Below are positions 16,802 through 26,226 of a stretch of 64,000 nt of DNA, piece by piece. A program made the translations under genes and the position numbers. The first letter of the stretch is position 1. Every line of letters starts with the position of its first letter. A model generated the notes under the pieces. The model was given only the letters and a program-made list of their open reading frames with translations. It ran no database searches and was not told where the DNA came from. Source of the stretch: Algoriphagus limi (lineage in GTDB: Bacteria > Bacteroidota > Bacteroidia > Cytophagales > Cyclobacteriaceae). Location of the stretch: the NCBI RefSeq assembly GCF_024919275.1, contig NZ_JANWGH010000001.1:1062296-1126295 (forward strand). The letters are read 5' to 3'.

Positions 16802-17830
16802 ATGAAAAACAGAAGAGAGTTTTTAATTAAGTCTGCAATGGGAGCAGCTGCACTTTCGCTTTCTCCCCTAGCTCTCCGTGGAGCTCCAGCTATCATTCGC
16901 AAATACAATCGCCCCGATAGTATGATCAATGGAGTTCAAATCGGCTGTATTACTTACTCTTTTCGATCTCTTCCAGACCAAAGCGCTGAAGCAACGCTTA
17001 AATATGTGAAGGAGTGTGGAATTTCAGCTATAGAATTAATGGGTGATCCAGCAGAAAGCTTTGCGGGAATGCCTCAGTCTAATTTCGACAGAAGAAGAAT
17101 GTTTCAACTCGGTCGAAAAATGCGAGGAGGAGAAGAACTGACTGCTGATGAACAAAAAGAAATGGCTGAAATTCGGGCTCAGTCAGATGCCTATTCTAAG
17201 GAAGTGGCTGAATGGAGAGCAAAGGTGGATATGAAACCTTTCGAAACTATCCGAAAAATGTATAATGATGCCGGTGTCAGCATTTATGCTTTCAAGCCTA
17301 GTGCATTCGGCATGTCCAATACTGATGCTGAAATAGCCTACGGAATGCGAGCCGCAAAAGCACTGGGAGCTTCACATGTGACCTTAGAGCATCCGTCCAA
17401 TGATGCGCATACTTTGAAATTGGGAAAAATGGGTGAACAATATGGAATGTCTGTTGCATATCATGGCCACGAGCAGCAAACTTTTGATTTTTGGGATACA
17501 GCTTTGGAACAAAGCCCAAGAAATGCGATGAACCTGGATATGGGGCATTACATTGCAGCAGGACATCCCGACTTAATTCAACTTATCGAAAAGCAACATT
17601 CACATATCCTAAGTATGCATACCAAAGACCGACAAACTCCTGAGCATGGAAAAGGGAATGTCGTCTGGGGTACAGGTGATACACCAATTGGTGATGTATT
17701 GAAACTAATTCAAAAAAATAAATATAACTTTCCGGCGACAATTGAATTAGAATATCAAATTCCGGAAGGATCGGATCCTATAAAAGAAGTTCAAAAATGT
17801 CTGGAGTTTTGCCAGAAAAGTCTTGCCTGA
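16802..17830 (+). CDS. Tat-exported sugar phosphate isomerase/epimerase-like TIM barrel protein
   Basis: A 342-residue protein with a twin-arginine signal (NRREFLIKSAMGAAALSLSP) followed by an AP-endonuclease-2/xylose-isomerase-like TIM barrel. Conserved-looking residues at strand ends are ECGISAIELMGDPA, VTLEHP, YHGHEQ, NLDMGHYIAAG, MHTKDRQ and ATIELEYQ; the Glu, Asp and His among them would hold a divalent metal. Members act on keto- or aldo-sugars, and exported ones in Bacteroidota often accompany 3-keto-glycoside enzymes such as those at 24830 and 26227. The exact substrate is unknown. Confidence 0.85.
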   Translation: MKNRREFLIKSAMGAAALSLSPLALRGAPAIIRKYNRPDSMINGVQIGCITYSFRSLPDQSAEATLKYVKECGISAIELMGDPAESFAGMPQSNFDRRRMFQLGRKMRGGEELTADEQKEMAEIRAQSDAYSKEVAEWRAKVDMKPFETIRKMYNDAGVSIYAFKPSAFGMSNTDAEIAYGMRAAKALGASHVTLEHPSNDAHTLKLGKMGEQYGMSVAYHGHEQQTFDFWDTALEQSPRNAMNLDMGHYIAAGHPDLIQLIEKQHSHILSMHTKDRQTPEHGKGNVVWGTGDTPIGDVLKLIQKNKYNFPATIELEYQIPEGSDPIKEVQKCLEFCQKSLA

Positions 17831-17862
17831 TTCCTTGAAAGAGGATTACTTAACACAGCCTG

Positions 17863-17891
17863 CCGGCAGCGGAAAAGTTGCCGGTTTTTTT
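17863..17891 (+). terminator. intrinsic terminator of sugar isomerase-like gene
   Basis: Stem CCGGCA (17863-17868) and TGCCGG (17879-17884) with a 10-base loop, then seven Ts. It overlaps the stop codon of the convergent aminotransferase gene by two bases. Confidence 0.8.
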
Positions 17892-19044
17892 ATAGGATTT
17901 TTGAAAGATTTTGAAGCCTATCCAAGGCTTCGGCTAATTCATTTTCCTCCTTTGCAAAGCAGAATCGGATAAACTTGGGATCTTGATGATCATGATAAAA
18001 AGCCGAAACAGGAATACAGGCCACTTTTAGCTCTTGAGTCATTCGCTTTGCCAATTCCCGATCAGAACTAGCGGAAAGGTGACCAAAATAGGCCATTTGA
18101 AAAAAGCTTCCTTGGGCAGGCTTGAAATCCAAACCAGTCCTTTTTAGACCTTCGCAAAAGAAATCTCGCTTCTTTTCGTAGAACTCCGAAACTGATTCAT
18201 AATGAGCAGGATTTTGAAGATATTCTGCTAAGGCATGCTGAATAGGTGTCACAGTACTAAAAGTAACAAATTGATGTACTTTTCTAAATTCTGTCATTAG
18301 CTCCTTGGGAGCAATACAAAATCCAATTTTCCAACCCGTCACATGAAAGGTCTTACCGAACGAACCACAAACAAAACTTTTACTTCGTAATTCCTCATGC
18401 CCTACCAAGGAAAAGTGACTTCTCCCATCAAAAGCAATATGTTCATAAACTTCATCGCTAATCACATAAATATCCCGTTCCCTAACCAGAGCAGCTAGTT
18501 GTTTTAGATCTTCTTCAGTCCAAACATATCCAGACGGATTGTGAGGCGTATTGATTACAATTGCCTTGGTTCTGAAGTTCACCGCATGTCGAACTTGCTC
18601 CCAATCAATAGAAAAGTCACCGGGCCTTAAACTTACATGAATAGGATTAGCTCCTGCCAAAAGAACCGCAGGTTCATAGGAATCATAGGCTGGTTCTAAT
18701 AAAATCACCTCATCATCAGGTTGGGCCACTGTAGTAATGGCACAAAAAATTGCTTCGGTAGCACCAGATACGATAGTCACTTCCTGATCAGGATCAGGTA
18801 GATAACCATAACATCGCTGGGTTTTCACAGCCAAAACATCCCTTAATTCTGGAATTCCTGACATGGGTGCATATTGATTAAAACCATCCTTAGTGTATTT
18901 CGCCACTAGGTCAAACAATTGCGGATCCGCTCCAAAACCTGGAAATCCTTGAGATAAATTAATGGCCTCAAAGTCTTTGGCCATTTGTGACATCACCGTA
19001 AAAATCGTCGTACCTACCCGAGGTAATTTTGAATGAAAAGACAT
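17890..19044 (-). CDS. PLP-dependent aminotransferase, methionine aminotransferase type
   Basis: A 384-residue fold-type I aminotransferase. Visible features are NLSQGFPGF near residue 31, the YAPMSGIPELRD substrate-side loop, TPHNPSG, YVISDEVYEHIAF and the Schiff-base lysine in SFGKTFHVTGWKIG. These, together with the ISQGFPGF-like opening, match the YbdL/kynurenine-aminotransferase group that prefers methionine as amino donor and returns ketomethiobutyrate to methionine. Other aromatic or branched substrates are possible. It is a single gene with a clear ATG at 19044. Confidence 0.88.
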   Translation of the reverse strand: MSFHSKLPRVGTTIFTVMSQMAKDFEAINLSQGFPGFGADPQLFDLVAKYTKDGFNQYAPMSGIPELRDVLAVKTQRCYGYLPDPDQEVTIVSGATEAIFCAITTVAQPDDEVILLEPAYDSYEPAVLLAGANPIHVSLRPGDFSIDWEQVRHAVNFRTKAIVINTPHNPSGYVWTEEDLKQLAALVRERDIYVISDEVYEHIAFDGRSHFSLVGHEELRSKSFVCGSFGKTFHVTGWKIGFCIAPKELMTEFRKVHQFVTFSTVTPIQHALAEYLQNPAHYESVSEFYEKKRDFFCEGLKRTGLDFKPAQGSFFQMAYFGHLSASSDRELAKRMTQELKVACIPVSAFYHDHQDPKFIRFCFAKEENELAEALDRLQNLSKIL

Positions 19045-19194
19045 AGGAAATTCTTTTTTCTAGGAAATCAGGAAACTATACCTGAAAAGTTAAAACTTTG
19101 AATTCTCTATAATTTGAGAAAAATTCTTCAAAGTGAAAGTCTTCCGCAATTCTATTATCAAAATCAGGAATTCAAGAATTGACTAGATTAAACT

Positions 19195-19215
19195 AAAAAA
19201 GGGGCCGCAGCCCCT
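19195..19215 (-). terminator. intrinsic terminator of bTHX gene
   Basis: On the minus strand the stem AGGGGC and GCCCCT with loop TGCG is followed by a run of Ts (A run at 19195-19200 on the plus strand), 14 bases after the bTHX stop codon. Confidence 0.8.
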
Positions 19216-19228
19216 GAATGATCAATCA

Positions 19229-19354
19229 TCACTTTTTTTCCAAACCCAACTTAGCTTTTCGCGATTGGCGATTAGCCTCTTTCTTGGGTCTGCTTGCACC
19301 GAAAGTTCCTCGATTGATTTTTCCTCTCTTGGATCTCAAGTCTCCTTTTCCCAT
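19229..19354 (-). CDS. 30S ribosomal protein bTHX
   Basis: A 41-residue, strongly basic protein that begins MGKGDLRSKRGKINRG and continues TFGASRPKKEANR. The MGKGDxxxKRGKIxRGxxGxxRP pattern is the mark of the bTHX family, a small ribosomal protein that sits at the head of the 30S subunit and is found in Thermus, Bacteroidota and chloroplasts. Its own terminator follows. It is short enough to be missed by length filters, but the match to the family over the first 23 residues is strong. Confidence 0.92.
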   Translation of the reverse strand: MGKGDLRSKRGKINRGTFGASRPKKEANRQSRKAKLGLEKK

Positions 19355-19472
19355 AAGATTTTAGGTTTAGTTAATAATAAAGCGAAATTAAAAAAATCTG
19401 CTTTTTCAGTCAATTTTGAGCTAATCTGGGCAGCTGAAGCAAATAAAATCACCCGATTTTCTAATTTAGAAT

Positions 19473-20195
19473 ATGAATCGAATTCATTTGGAAATCAATA
19501 GCGACTTAGGTGAGGGAGTCGCACATGAAAGTGCAATTATTCCCTTTATCGATGCTGCGAGTGTGGCCTGTGGGGGGCATTTTGGAAATGAGGAAACTAT
19601 TCGAGAAACTATCACTTCCTGCTATAAACAAGAAAAGAAAGTAGGAGCTCATCCCTCCTACCCAGATAAGGAAAATTTTGGTAGAAAATCAATGTCCATT
19701 GCTGACCCAATTCTATTAGAATCAATTCATCAGCAAATTGAGCTTTTTCTCAAAGTAGCAAAAGCTACTGGAGCTCAAATGGATCATATTAAATTCCATG
19801 GAGCATTATATAATGATGCAGCAACCAAACCTGAATTAGCAAATACACTTTGTAAATTCATCACCCAAAACTATCCAAACACTCCTCTTTTTGTACCTCC
19901 ACAATCAGCTACTGAAAGAATTGCCAAAGAAATCGGTATGCCTGTGCGGTTGGAGATTTTTGGAGATAGAGCATATACCGACTCCCTTAAATTGGTTTCG
20001 AGGAGCGAAAAAAACTCCGTTTTTACTGACTTTGATTCTATTTCTGAGCATTTGGAATTCATCCTTGATGAATCTAAAATTCGCACTCAAACCGGAAAAT
20101 TGATACCTGTAAATGCTGAAACCATTTGCTTTCATGGCGATAATCCGGGAATACTAAGCTTCTTACCTCAAATCCGAAAAAAATGGTGGAATTGA
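19473..20195 (+). CDS. pxpA: 5-oxoprolinase subunit A (LamB/YcsF family)
   Basis: A 240-residue TIM-like protein with the family opening LEINSDLGEG, ASVACGGHFGN, VGAHPSYPDKENFGR, HIKFHGALYND and ICFHGDNPG. PxpA works with PxpB and PxpC to open 5-oxoproline (pyroglutamate) to glutamate using ATP, removing a damage product of glutamine and glutamate. Gene order A-B-C is complete and the genes overlap, so this is one translationally coupled operon. Length and motifs are normal. Confidence 0.96.
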   Translation: MNRIHLEINSDLGEGVAHESAIIPFIDAASVACGGHFGNEETIRETITSCYKQEKKVGAHPSYPDKENFGRKSMSIADPILLESIHQQIELFLKVAKATGAQMDHIKFHGALYNDAATKPELANTLCKFITQNYPNTPLFVPPQSATERIAKEIGMPVRLEIFGDRAYTDSLKLVSRSEKNSVFTDFDSISEHLEFILDESKIRTQTGKLIPVNAETICFHGDNPGILSFLPQIRKKWWN

Positions 20196-20875
20196 TCCCA
20201 AAGCTTAAGAAAATCACTCCTATCTGGTGGGAATTTCAATGGGATGAGAAACCTTCGGAAAAACTTCTCAATACTCTTTTGGCTTTGAATGAATGGTTAT
20301 GGGATCAATATGGAAATAATTTGAAAGAAGCTAGACAAGGATATCAATGTTTATCCTTAATCTGGAAAAAGCCACCATCCATAGATATTGAGTTGTCTTT
20401 CCCTTCGATCGATTTAAATTCAAAAAAAGAAAAAGCTACCTGGAAAATCCCAGTTTGTTATGGTGGGAAATTTGGAAAAGATTTAGAGAGGCTTTGTAAA
20501 GAGAAGAAACTCACCGAAAAAGAATTTATTGAACTTCATTCAAAAACCTCCTATAGACTTGATTTTTACGGTTTTTTACCGGGTTTTATGTATTTGTCGG
20601 GTTTAGATGAATCACTCAGTTTCCCCAGAAAACAATTTCCAGAACGTGTAGTAAAAGCAGGTTCGGTAGGAATCGGAGGAAATCAAACGGGCATTTACCC
20701 TATTGATAGCCCTGGAGGATGGCAACTCATTGGAAAGACCCCAATTTCAGTTTTTTCTCCATTTGAGAATCCTCCTGTAAAACCAAAAGTAGGTGATCAA
20801 ATAGTTTTTGTTCCTATCACTGAGGATGAGTTTGAGCAACTAAAAAACAATCCTTTTTCTCTCCAAAAGGTATGA
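20183..20875 (+). CDS. pxpB: 5-oxoprolinase subunit B (allophanate hydrolase subunit 1 type)
   Basis: A 230-residue cyclophilin-like subunit with the family hallmarks FYGFLPGFMYLSGL, FPRKQFPERVVKAGSVGIGGNQTGIYP and SPGGWQLIGKTP. It pairs with PxpC to form the ATP-dependent part of 5-oxoprolinase. Its ATG at 20183 overlaps the end of pxpA by 13 bases. Confidence 0.96.
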   Translation: MVELIPKLKKITPIWWEFQWDEKPSEKLLNTLLALNEWLWDQYGNNLKEARQGYQCLSLIWKKPPSIDIELSFPSIDLNSKKEKATWKIPVCYGGKFGKDLERLCKEKKLTEKEFIELHSKTSYRLDFYGFLPGFMYLSGLDESLSFPRKQFPERVVKAGSVGIGGNQTGIYPIDSPGGWQLIGKTPISVFSPFENPPVKPKVGDQIVFVPITEDEFEQLKNNPFSLQKV

Positions 20876-21744
20876 GCAAAAAGCATTCATTCATTCAGGT
20901 AATCAAAACTGGCCCGGGAACAAAAATTCGTGACTTGGGACGATTAGGCTATGCCAAATTCGGAGTTCCACAAAGTGGACCGGCTGATCTTCAAGCAGTA
21001 GAATGGATCAATCATTTATTGAAAAACCATTCAGAAGATGCTGTATTGGAAATCACCCAGCCTGGGTTAAAATTACAATTTGAAGCACCTACATTGATTT
21101 GTCTGGCTGGAGCCAAAACAGAGATTAAATTGAACTGGAAGACTGAAAATCCATCTGGAATTTTAAATATCCCAACTCAATCCTTATTGGAAGTCGGAAA
21201 ATTTGAACTTGGAGCGATTTTGTATTTGGGTATTTCTCAAGGTTTTCAAACGCCTATTCGATTAGGCTCCCGAAGTTTTTTCAAAGGAATTACAGAGCAG
21301 GATTTTGTTAGAGCTGGCGATCAAATCCCCTATTTTACTTTTTCAGAAAAAAATCATTCATTATCAAATAGCCGGGTAAGATGGAACTGGGATTATTTAA
21401 AAAAGGAAAGGATAAGAGCCTATCCGGGACCAGAATTCGATTTACTCTCTGAAGATCAAAAACTTCAATTCGAAAACCAGAGCTTTACCATATCCAATTT
21501 AAAAAACGGAATGGCTGTTCAATTGGAAGAACTGATTCCAAACCATTTGGGGAGCATTTATACGGCACCAGTCTTTCCAGGAACTGTCCAACTGACGCAT
21601 GGTGGCAAATTAATCTGCCTTCTTCAGGATGCCCAAGTGACTGGGGGCTATCCTAGAATTCTCCAAATTCACCCGGAGGATTTAAGAATAATAGCTCAAA
21701 AACACCCAAATCAACAGATACGATTTCAGTTGATATCTACTTAA
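20872..21744 (+). CDS. pxpC: 5-oxoprolinase subunit C (biotin-dependent carboxyltransferase-like)
   Basis: A 290-residue subunit with TGPGTKIRDLGRLGYAKFGVPQSGPAD at the N-terminus, NHLLKNHSEDAVLEIT, IRAYPGPEF and the late LTHGGKLICLLQDAQVTGGYPRI segment. All are typical of the subunit-2 partner. It overlaps pxpB by four bases (ATGA). The gene is slightly short but complete. A weak hairpin follows near 21770 without a T-run. Confidence 0.95.
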   Translation: MSKKHSFIQVIKTGPGTKIRDLGRLGYAKFGVPQSGPADLQAVEWINHLLKNHSEDAVLEITQPGLKLQFEAPTLICLAGAKTEIKLNWKTENPSGILNIPTQSLLEVGKFELGAILYLGISQGFQTPIRLGSRSFFKGITEQDFVRAGDQIPYFTFSEKNHSLSNSRVRWNWDYLKKERIRAYPGPEFDLLSEDQKLQFENQSFTISNLKNGMAVQLEELIPNHLGSIYTAPVFPGTVQLTHGGKLICLLQDAQVTGGYPRILQIHPEDLRIIAQKHPNQQIRFQLIST

Positions 21745-21900
21745 ACCACCAGAAATCGCCTCTTTTCTAAAAGAGATTAAGTACCAATTGTCCCTATTTT
21801 GAGGTCCCTTTAGAGATATTTTTCGAAAAAACCAGCTTCTGATTTGAGCAAAGAAAGATAGACTGCTATCTTGAAAGGAACTTTTGAAACCCTAATTTCC

Positions 21901-23412
21901 ATGAATGCAGAATTGATAGAAAAAATCAAAAAACAGGGAATGAACCCTGAACTTGTTCTCCAGCAAATTGAGAATTTCAAAAACGGCTTTCCATTTTTAA
22001 AAATTACTGGACCCGCAACTCCAGAACATGGAATCCGAATCATGGAGGAAAAAGATTTGGAACATTTCCATCAAACCTATCCTGATAAAGCCTCAAAAAT
22101 TGAAGTCGTGAAGTTTGTCCCAGCATCGGGAGCAGCTTCCCGGATGTTCAAAGATCTATTCTCTTTTTTGGATGGAGACGGAGATTTAAGCAAAAGCAAA
22201 TTCGTCCAAAAGTTCATGGATCAAATCGAGAAGTTCGCCTTCTATGATGACCTCAATGAAGTATTGAAAAGTCGCGGCACCCGTATCACGGATTGCTTGG
22301 ACAGAAAAGATTACAAGGAAATTTTAGCGGCTCTATTACTGGAAGATGGTTTGGGATATGGAAGTTTGCCAAAAGGCCTTCTCAAATTCCATCGCTATGA
22401 AAATGATACCAGAACTCCTGCTTACGAACATCTGATCGAAGGAATGCAATATGCAGTTGGCAAGGGTAAAAAAGTCAAAATCCATTTCACTGTTTCTCCG
22501 GAGCACGAAGAGAAATTCAGAGCCGAGATTGATGGCATCGTCCCAATTTTGGAAGAGGAGTCAGAATACACCTTTGAGATAAGTTACTCCCAGCAAAAAA
22601 AATCAACTGATACAATTGCGGTAACTATGGATAATGAGCCATTCTTGGAAGAAGATGGTAGCATTTTATTCCGACCTGCCGGACACGGAGCGCTATTAGA
22701 AAACCTTAATGATATAGCCGCTGATTTGATTTTTATTAAAAACATTGACAATGTAGTTCCAGACCGATTAAAAGGGCCTACCAAACAATATAAGCAAGCA
22801 ATCGGGGGGCTATTATTGGAAATCCAAGAAAAAGTCTTTGACGCACTTCGTCAACTTGATCAAGAAATATCAAGCGATAGTGTACAGAATGCTAAGGACG
22901 TTTTTGTTGAAGCTTTAGGAGGAAAACTCCCTTCTCACTACGATGCTTTACCTCTAATGGAGCAATATCAATTCATCAAGGGAAAACTGGATCGGCCAAT
23001 TCGAGTTTGCGGAATGGTTAAAAATACCGGCGAACCTGGAGGTGGTCCATTCTGGATTTTAGAAGAGGACGGTTCTCAATCTTTACAAATCCTCGAAACC
23101 GCTCAAATCAACTTAGCTGATCCAGATTCTGAAAGACATCTCCAAGCAGCCACACATTTCAATCCCGTGGATTTGGTTTGTGGGACACGTAATTATAAAG
23201 GAGAGAAGTTTGATTTGCTCCAATTCCGCGATATGAACACAGGATTTATCACTGAGAAATCAAAAAGTGGACGTGAGTTAAAAGCATTGGAACTCCCTGG
23301 GCTTTGGAATGGATCCATGTCAGGTTGGAATACTCTTTTCGTGGAAGTTCCGCTGATCACCTTCAATCCTGTGAAGACAGTGAATGATTTGCTACGGGAT
23401 GAGCATCAGTAA
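21901..23412 (+). CDS. DUF4301 family protein
   Basis: A 503-residue soluble protein typical of Bacteroidota. The stretch VVKFVPASGAASRMFKDLF (about 60-80), HFTVSPEHEEKFRAEI and RPAGHGALLENLNDI recall nucleotidyltransferase-like or GHMP-like phosphate-binding loops, but no function is established for DUF4301. A second unit from about residue 370 has RVCGMVKNTGEPGGGPFWI. ATG at 21901 was taken; an in-frame TTG at 21871 would add ten residues. It follows pxpC by 156 bases and is probably a separate unit. Confidence 0.82.
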   Translation: MNAELIEKIKKQGMNPELVLQQIENFKNGFPFLKITGPATPEHGIRIMEEKDLEHFHQTYPDKASKIEVVKFVPASGAASRMFKDLFSFLDGDGDLSKSKFVQKFMDQIEKFAFYDDLNEVLKSRGTRITDCLDRKDYKEILAALLLEDGLGYGSLPKGLLKFHRYENDTRTPAYEHLIEGMQYAVGKGKKVKIHFTVSPEHEEKFRAEIDGIVPILEEESEYTFEISYSQQKKSTDTIAVTMDNEPFLEEDGSILFRPAGHGALLENLNDIAADLIFIKNIDNVVPDRLKGPTKQYKQAIGGLLLEIQEKVFDALRQLDQEISSDSVQNAKDVFVEALGGKLPSHYDALPLMEQYQFIKGKLDRPIRVCGMVKNTGEPGGGPFWILEEDGSQSLQILETAQINLADPDSERHLQAATHFNPVDLVCGTRNYKGEKFDLLQFRDMNTGFITEKSKSGRELKALELPGLWNGSMSGWNTLFVEVPLITFNPVKTVNDLLRDEHQ

Positions 23413-23434
23413 AAATCTATCAAATTAACCTTTC

Positions 23435-23505
23435 TGTCACATTGAGCGGAGTCGGAAAGAAGTCGATTCAACCATTAAAATGCTTCGACTCCGCTCAGCT
23501 TGACA
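23435..23505. repeat. long inverted repeat, dispersed hairpin element
   Basis: The left arm (23435-23454) and right arm (23486-23505) are inverted copies with 17 of 20 bases matching and contain CGACTCCGCTCA or its complement. The right arm also matches 7153-7172. It lies between convergent genes and the right arm is followed by a T-rich tail, so it may also stop transcription in both directions. Confidence 0.75.
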
Positions 23506-23513
23506 GATTGATT

Positions 23514-24671
23514 TTATTTTTTTCCTTCGTATAGCTCATATTTCAGAAGTCGGCAATCAATGGTACCATTCCAAAATTCAATTCTCCGACTTGCTCTTAA
23601 TCCTACTTTTTTGGCAAGCTCCAAATTTCCAGTAAAAATATACCCGCGATAGCCTGCACATTTTTGCTTTAAAAAATCACCAATCCGCTTGTAGGTCTCA
23701 GCCAACTCCTCCACTTCTCCTAAGCGCTCTCCATATTCCGGGTTAAACATGATGACACCTTTTGGCTTATCTGGCATTTCTGTTTCTGCAAAATCACAAA
23801 CCTGAAAATCTATCAAGTCTTCCACTTCAGCTATAGCGGCATTTTCCCTCGCAAATGTAATGGCCTGCAATGAGATGTCTGAAGCAACAATTTTTACTCC
23901 TGGATTTTCTATTATCTTATTACGAAGCTTACGCATTTTAGCTTCATAGGCCTCTGATGGATAACCCAGAATATCCATAAATGCATAATGATCCCGGAAA
24001 AGTCCCGGATACCTATTGGATGCCATAAGAGCAGCTTCTATAGCTAAGGTCCCAGATCCACACATGGGATTGATAAATGGAACGCGTTTATTCCATTCAG
24101 TCGCATAAATCGTTGCCGCTGCCAAATCCTCCATCATGGGAGCCTTACCTGGAATCTTTCGATAGCCATGCTTCGCTAGAGTTTCCCCAGTGGTATTCAA
24201 GTAGATTTGAGCGTGAGTATCTTTCCAGTAAACCTGAATAACCAGTCCTCTGTACTCTGAACCTGAATCAGGTCTTCTTCCAAACTTTTCCCGAAAACGA
24301 TCAACGATAGCATCTTTTACCTTCACATTGACAATTAAAGGGGTGCTTACCGATTCGTTTTCAACCACAGAATTGACAGAAAAATACCCGTCTACGTCCA
24401 AAAATTCCTCCCATGGCAAAGCTTTGATTCGACGATAGATATCTGAGGCATTTCTCAAATAAATGGATCGAATTTCAAATAAAACCTGAGATGCCGTTCG
24501 CAGATGAAGATTTAAATCCATACAATCTTCCAAAGAAGCCTTTAGTTCTACCCCAGTGCGATGGATTTTTTCGGGAAAAAAACCTAGATCTCGTATTTCC
24601 TGCTCCAAGTATGGAACCGAACGGTCCTTGCAGGTTACGAATACCGTTCTTCGTTCGTTGAAATCAAGCAT
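23514..24671 (-). CDS. THUMP-domain rRNA guanine N2-methyltransferase (RlmL N-half type)
   Basis: A 385-residue RNA methyltransferase. The N-terminal part holds a ferredoxin-like and THUMP RNA-binding domain (about 1-160); the C-terminal Rossmann part has INPMCGSGTLAIEAALMA for SAM binding, VASDIS and the target-base pocket FNPEYGERLGE. It is like the N-terminal half of RlmL, which makes m2G2445 in 23S rRNA, without the C-terminal RlmK half. The usual NPPYGER motif reads NPEYGER here. ATG at 24671 was preferred over an in-frame TTG at 24692. Confidence 0.88.
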   Translation of the reverse strand: MLDFNERRTVFVTCKDRSVPYLEQEIRDLGFFPEKIHRTGVELKASLEDCMDLNLHLRTASQVLFEIRSIYLRNASDIYRRIKALPWEEFLDVDGYFSVNSVVENESVSTPLIVNVKVKDAIVDRFREKFGRRPDSGSEYRGLVIQVYWKDTHAQIYLNTTGETLAKHGYRKIPGKAPMMEDLAAATIYATEWNKRVPFINPMCGSGTLAIEAALMASNRYPGLFRDHYAFMDILGYPSEAYEAKMRKLRNKIIENPGVKIVASDISLQAITFARENAAIAEVEDLIDFQVCDFAETEMPDKPKGVIMFNPEYGERLGEVEELAETYKRIGDFLKQKCAGYRGYIFTGNLELAKKVGLRASRRIEFWNGTIDCRLLKYELYEGKK

Positions 24672-24768
24672 GCGCAAAAGTAGAGATTTCAATAGAAAAA
24701 ATTTTCTATCAGTCCATTTAAAGAATTTATTATGGAAAGATCGCTTTCGATTCCTTATCTTGAGATTG

Positions 24769-24783
24769 TATTGCTAGGCAATA
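24769..24783. promoter_or_regulatory. short palindrome, possible operator
   Basis: TATTGC, spacer TAG and GCAATA form a perfect 6-3-6 palindrome 47 bases before the DUF1080 lipoprotein start. It could be a repressor site, but is short enough to be chance. Confidence 0.3.
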
Positions 24784-24829
24784 TTTACCTAGAATCAACC
24801 GATAAATAAACCCTTAAAACCCACACTTC

Positions 24830-26215
24830 ATGAAACAGATGCGATTTCTTGTTTCCTTGTTTTTATCCTTAATTTTCCTTGGATCCTGTCAAAGTCAAAA
24901 AGAAGAACAATCGGATGGATGGAAGCCATTATTTAATGGAGAAGATCTTACAGGTTGGAAGGCAGTTGCTGGAGACGCTTCCTTTTCTGTTGAAAATGGT
25001 GAAATAATCGGAACGGCAGTAGAGGGTTCTCCGAATACTTTTTTGATTACAGAAGAGATGTTTGGGGACTTTATACTAGAGCTTGAACTGAAAGTTGAAC
25101 ACATTTCCTCCAATTCAGGAATCATGGCTAGAGGCCAATTCGACCCTGCTGCTAGAGATGGAAAAGGTTTGGTTTATGGATACCAGATAGAAGCCGACCC
25201 GACAGATCGAGCCTGGTCTGGAGGTGTATATGATGAAGCTCGACGTGGTTGGTTATATCCTTTGGACTTAAATCCAAAAGCAAAGTCAGGATTCAAACTT
25301 GGAGAGTATAATCAATACCGAATTGAGGTAATTGGTGATGAAATCAAAACCTGGGTAAATGGCCAGGAAGTAGCCTATGTTGTGGATGATATGGACCAAA
25401 ATGGATTCATAGGTCTTCAAGTTCATAGCATCCAAAATCCAGAGGATGCTGGGAGAAAAACTTATTTCAGAAACATTCGAATCAAAACCGTGAACCTTGA
25501 TCCTCAGCCCTTCAATGAAGACATCTTCGTTGTCAATAATCGAAAAAATGAATTGACAGATTACGAAATCGCCCATGGATGGAGATTACTTTTCAACGGA
25601 AGAGACTCTGAAGGATGGGTAGGTGCCTATAAAGAAACTTTCCCTGATTTTGGATGGAGCGTTTCCGATGGCATTTTATCAATTGCATCATCTGGTGGTG
25701 GAGAATCAACCTTCGCAGGTGACATTGTCACGAAAGAAGAATTCAGTGCCTTTGATCTAGCCTTTGAATTTAATATGTCTGAAGGTGCAAATAGTGGGGT
25801 GAAATATTTCGTCACTTTGAGTGAAAATAATTCAGGTTCTGCAATCGGCTTAGAATATCAAATTTTGGATGATGAAAAGCACCCAGATGCAAAGATGGGA
25901 AGAGATGGCAACCGTACGCTCTCATCCCTATATGATCTAATTCCGGCGCAAAAGCAAAGTCGGTTCATCAAACCTCCTGGTGAGTGGAATAAGGGAAGAA
26001 TTGTCGTGCAACCTGACAACAAGGTGGAGCATTATTTAAATGGAGTAAAAGTTCTCGAATATGTCAGAGGTTCACAGGAATTTAGAGATTTGGTAGCCAT
26101 CTCAAAATACAAAATTTGGGAGAACTTTGGAGAGGCCCCGGAAGGACATATTCTACTTCAAGATCATGGCGATCAAGTCAGCTTCAAAAACATTAAAATC
26201 AAAACCCTTAACTAA
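24830..26215 (+). CDS. DUF1080 (3-keto-disaccharide hydrolase) tandem-domain lipoprotein
   Basis: A 461-residue lipoprotein: leader and lipobox FLGSC with Cys near residue 21, then two DUF1080 units of about 200 residues. Each opens with LFNGEDLTGWKA or LFNGRDSEGWVGA and includes NSGIMARGQF or NSGVKYFVTL and a closing IxLQxHxxxVxFKNIxIK strand. These jelly-roll domains belong to the 3-keto-disaccharide hydrolase family, which cleaves glycosides already oxidised at C3. The next gene, 11 bases on, is a Tat-exported Gfo/Idh oxidoreductase that could do this oxidation, so the pair probably acts together in the periplasm. Confidence 0.88.
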   Translation: MKQMRFLVSLFLSLIFLGSCQSQKEEQSDGWKPLFNGEDLTGWKAVAGDASFSVENGEIIGTAVEGSPNTFLITEEMFGDFILELELKVEHISSNSGIMARGQFDPAARDGKGLVYGYQIEADPTDRAWSGGVYDEARRGWLYPLDLNPKAKSGFKLGEYNQYRIEVIGDEIKTWVNGQEVAYVVDDMDQNGFIGLQVHSIQNPEDAGRKTYFRNIRIKTVNLDPQPFNEDIFVVNNRKNELTDYEIAHGWRLLFNGRDSEGWVGAYKETFPDFGWSVSDGILSIASSGGGESTFAGDIVTKEEFSAFDLAFEFNMSEGANSGVKYFVTLSENNSGSAIGLEYQILDDEKHPDAKMGRDGNRTLSSLYDLIPAQKQSRFIKPPGEWNKGRIVVQPDNKVEHYLNGVKVLEYVRGSQEFRDLVAISKYKIWENFGEAPEGHILLQDHGDQVSFKNIKIKTLN

Positions 26216-26226
26216 CCTGGCAAATC

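Noticed and set aside
21745..21800. Hairpin with arms CTCTTTT and AAAAGAG after pxpC
   Set aside because: There is no T-run after it and its loop is too small, so I did not call a terminator.
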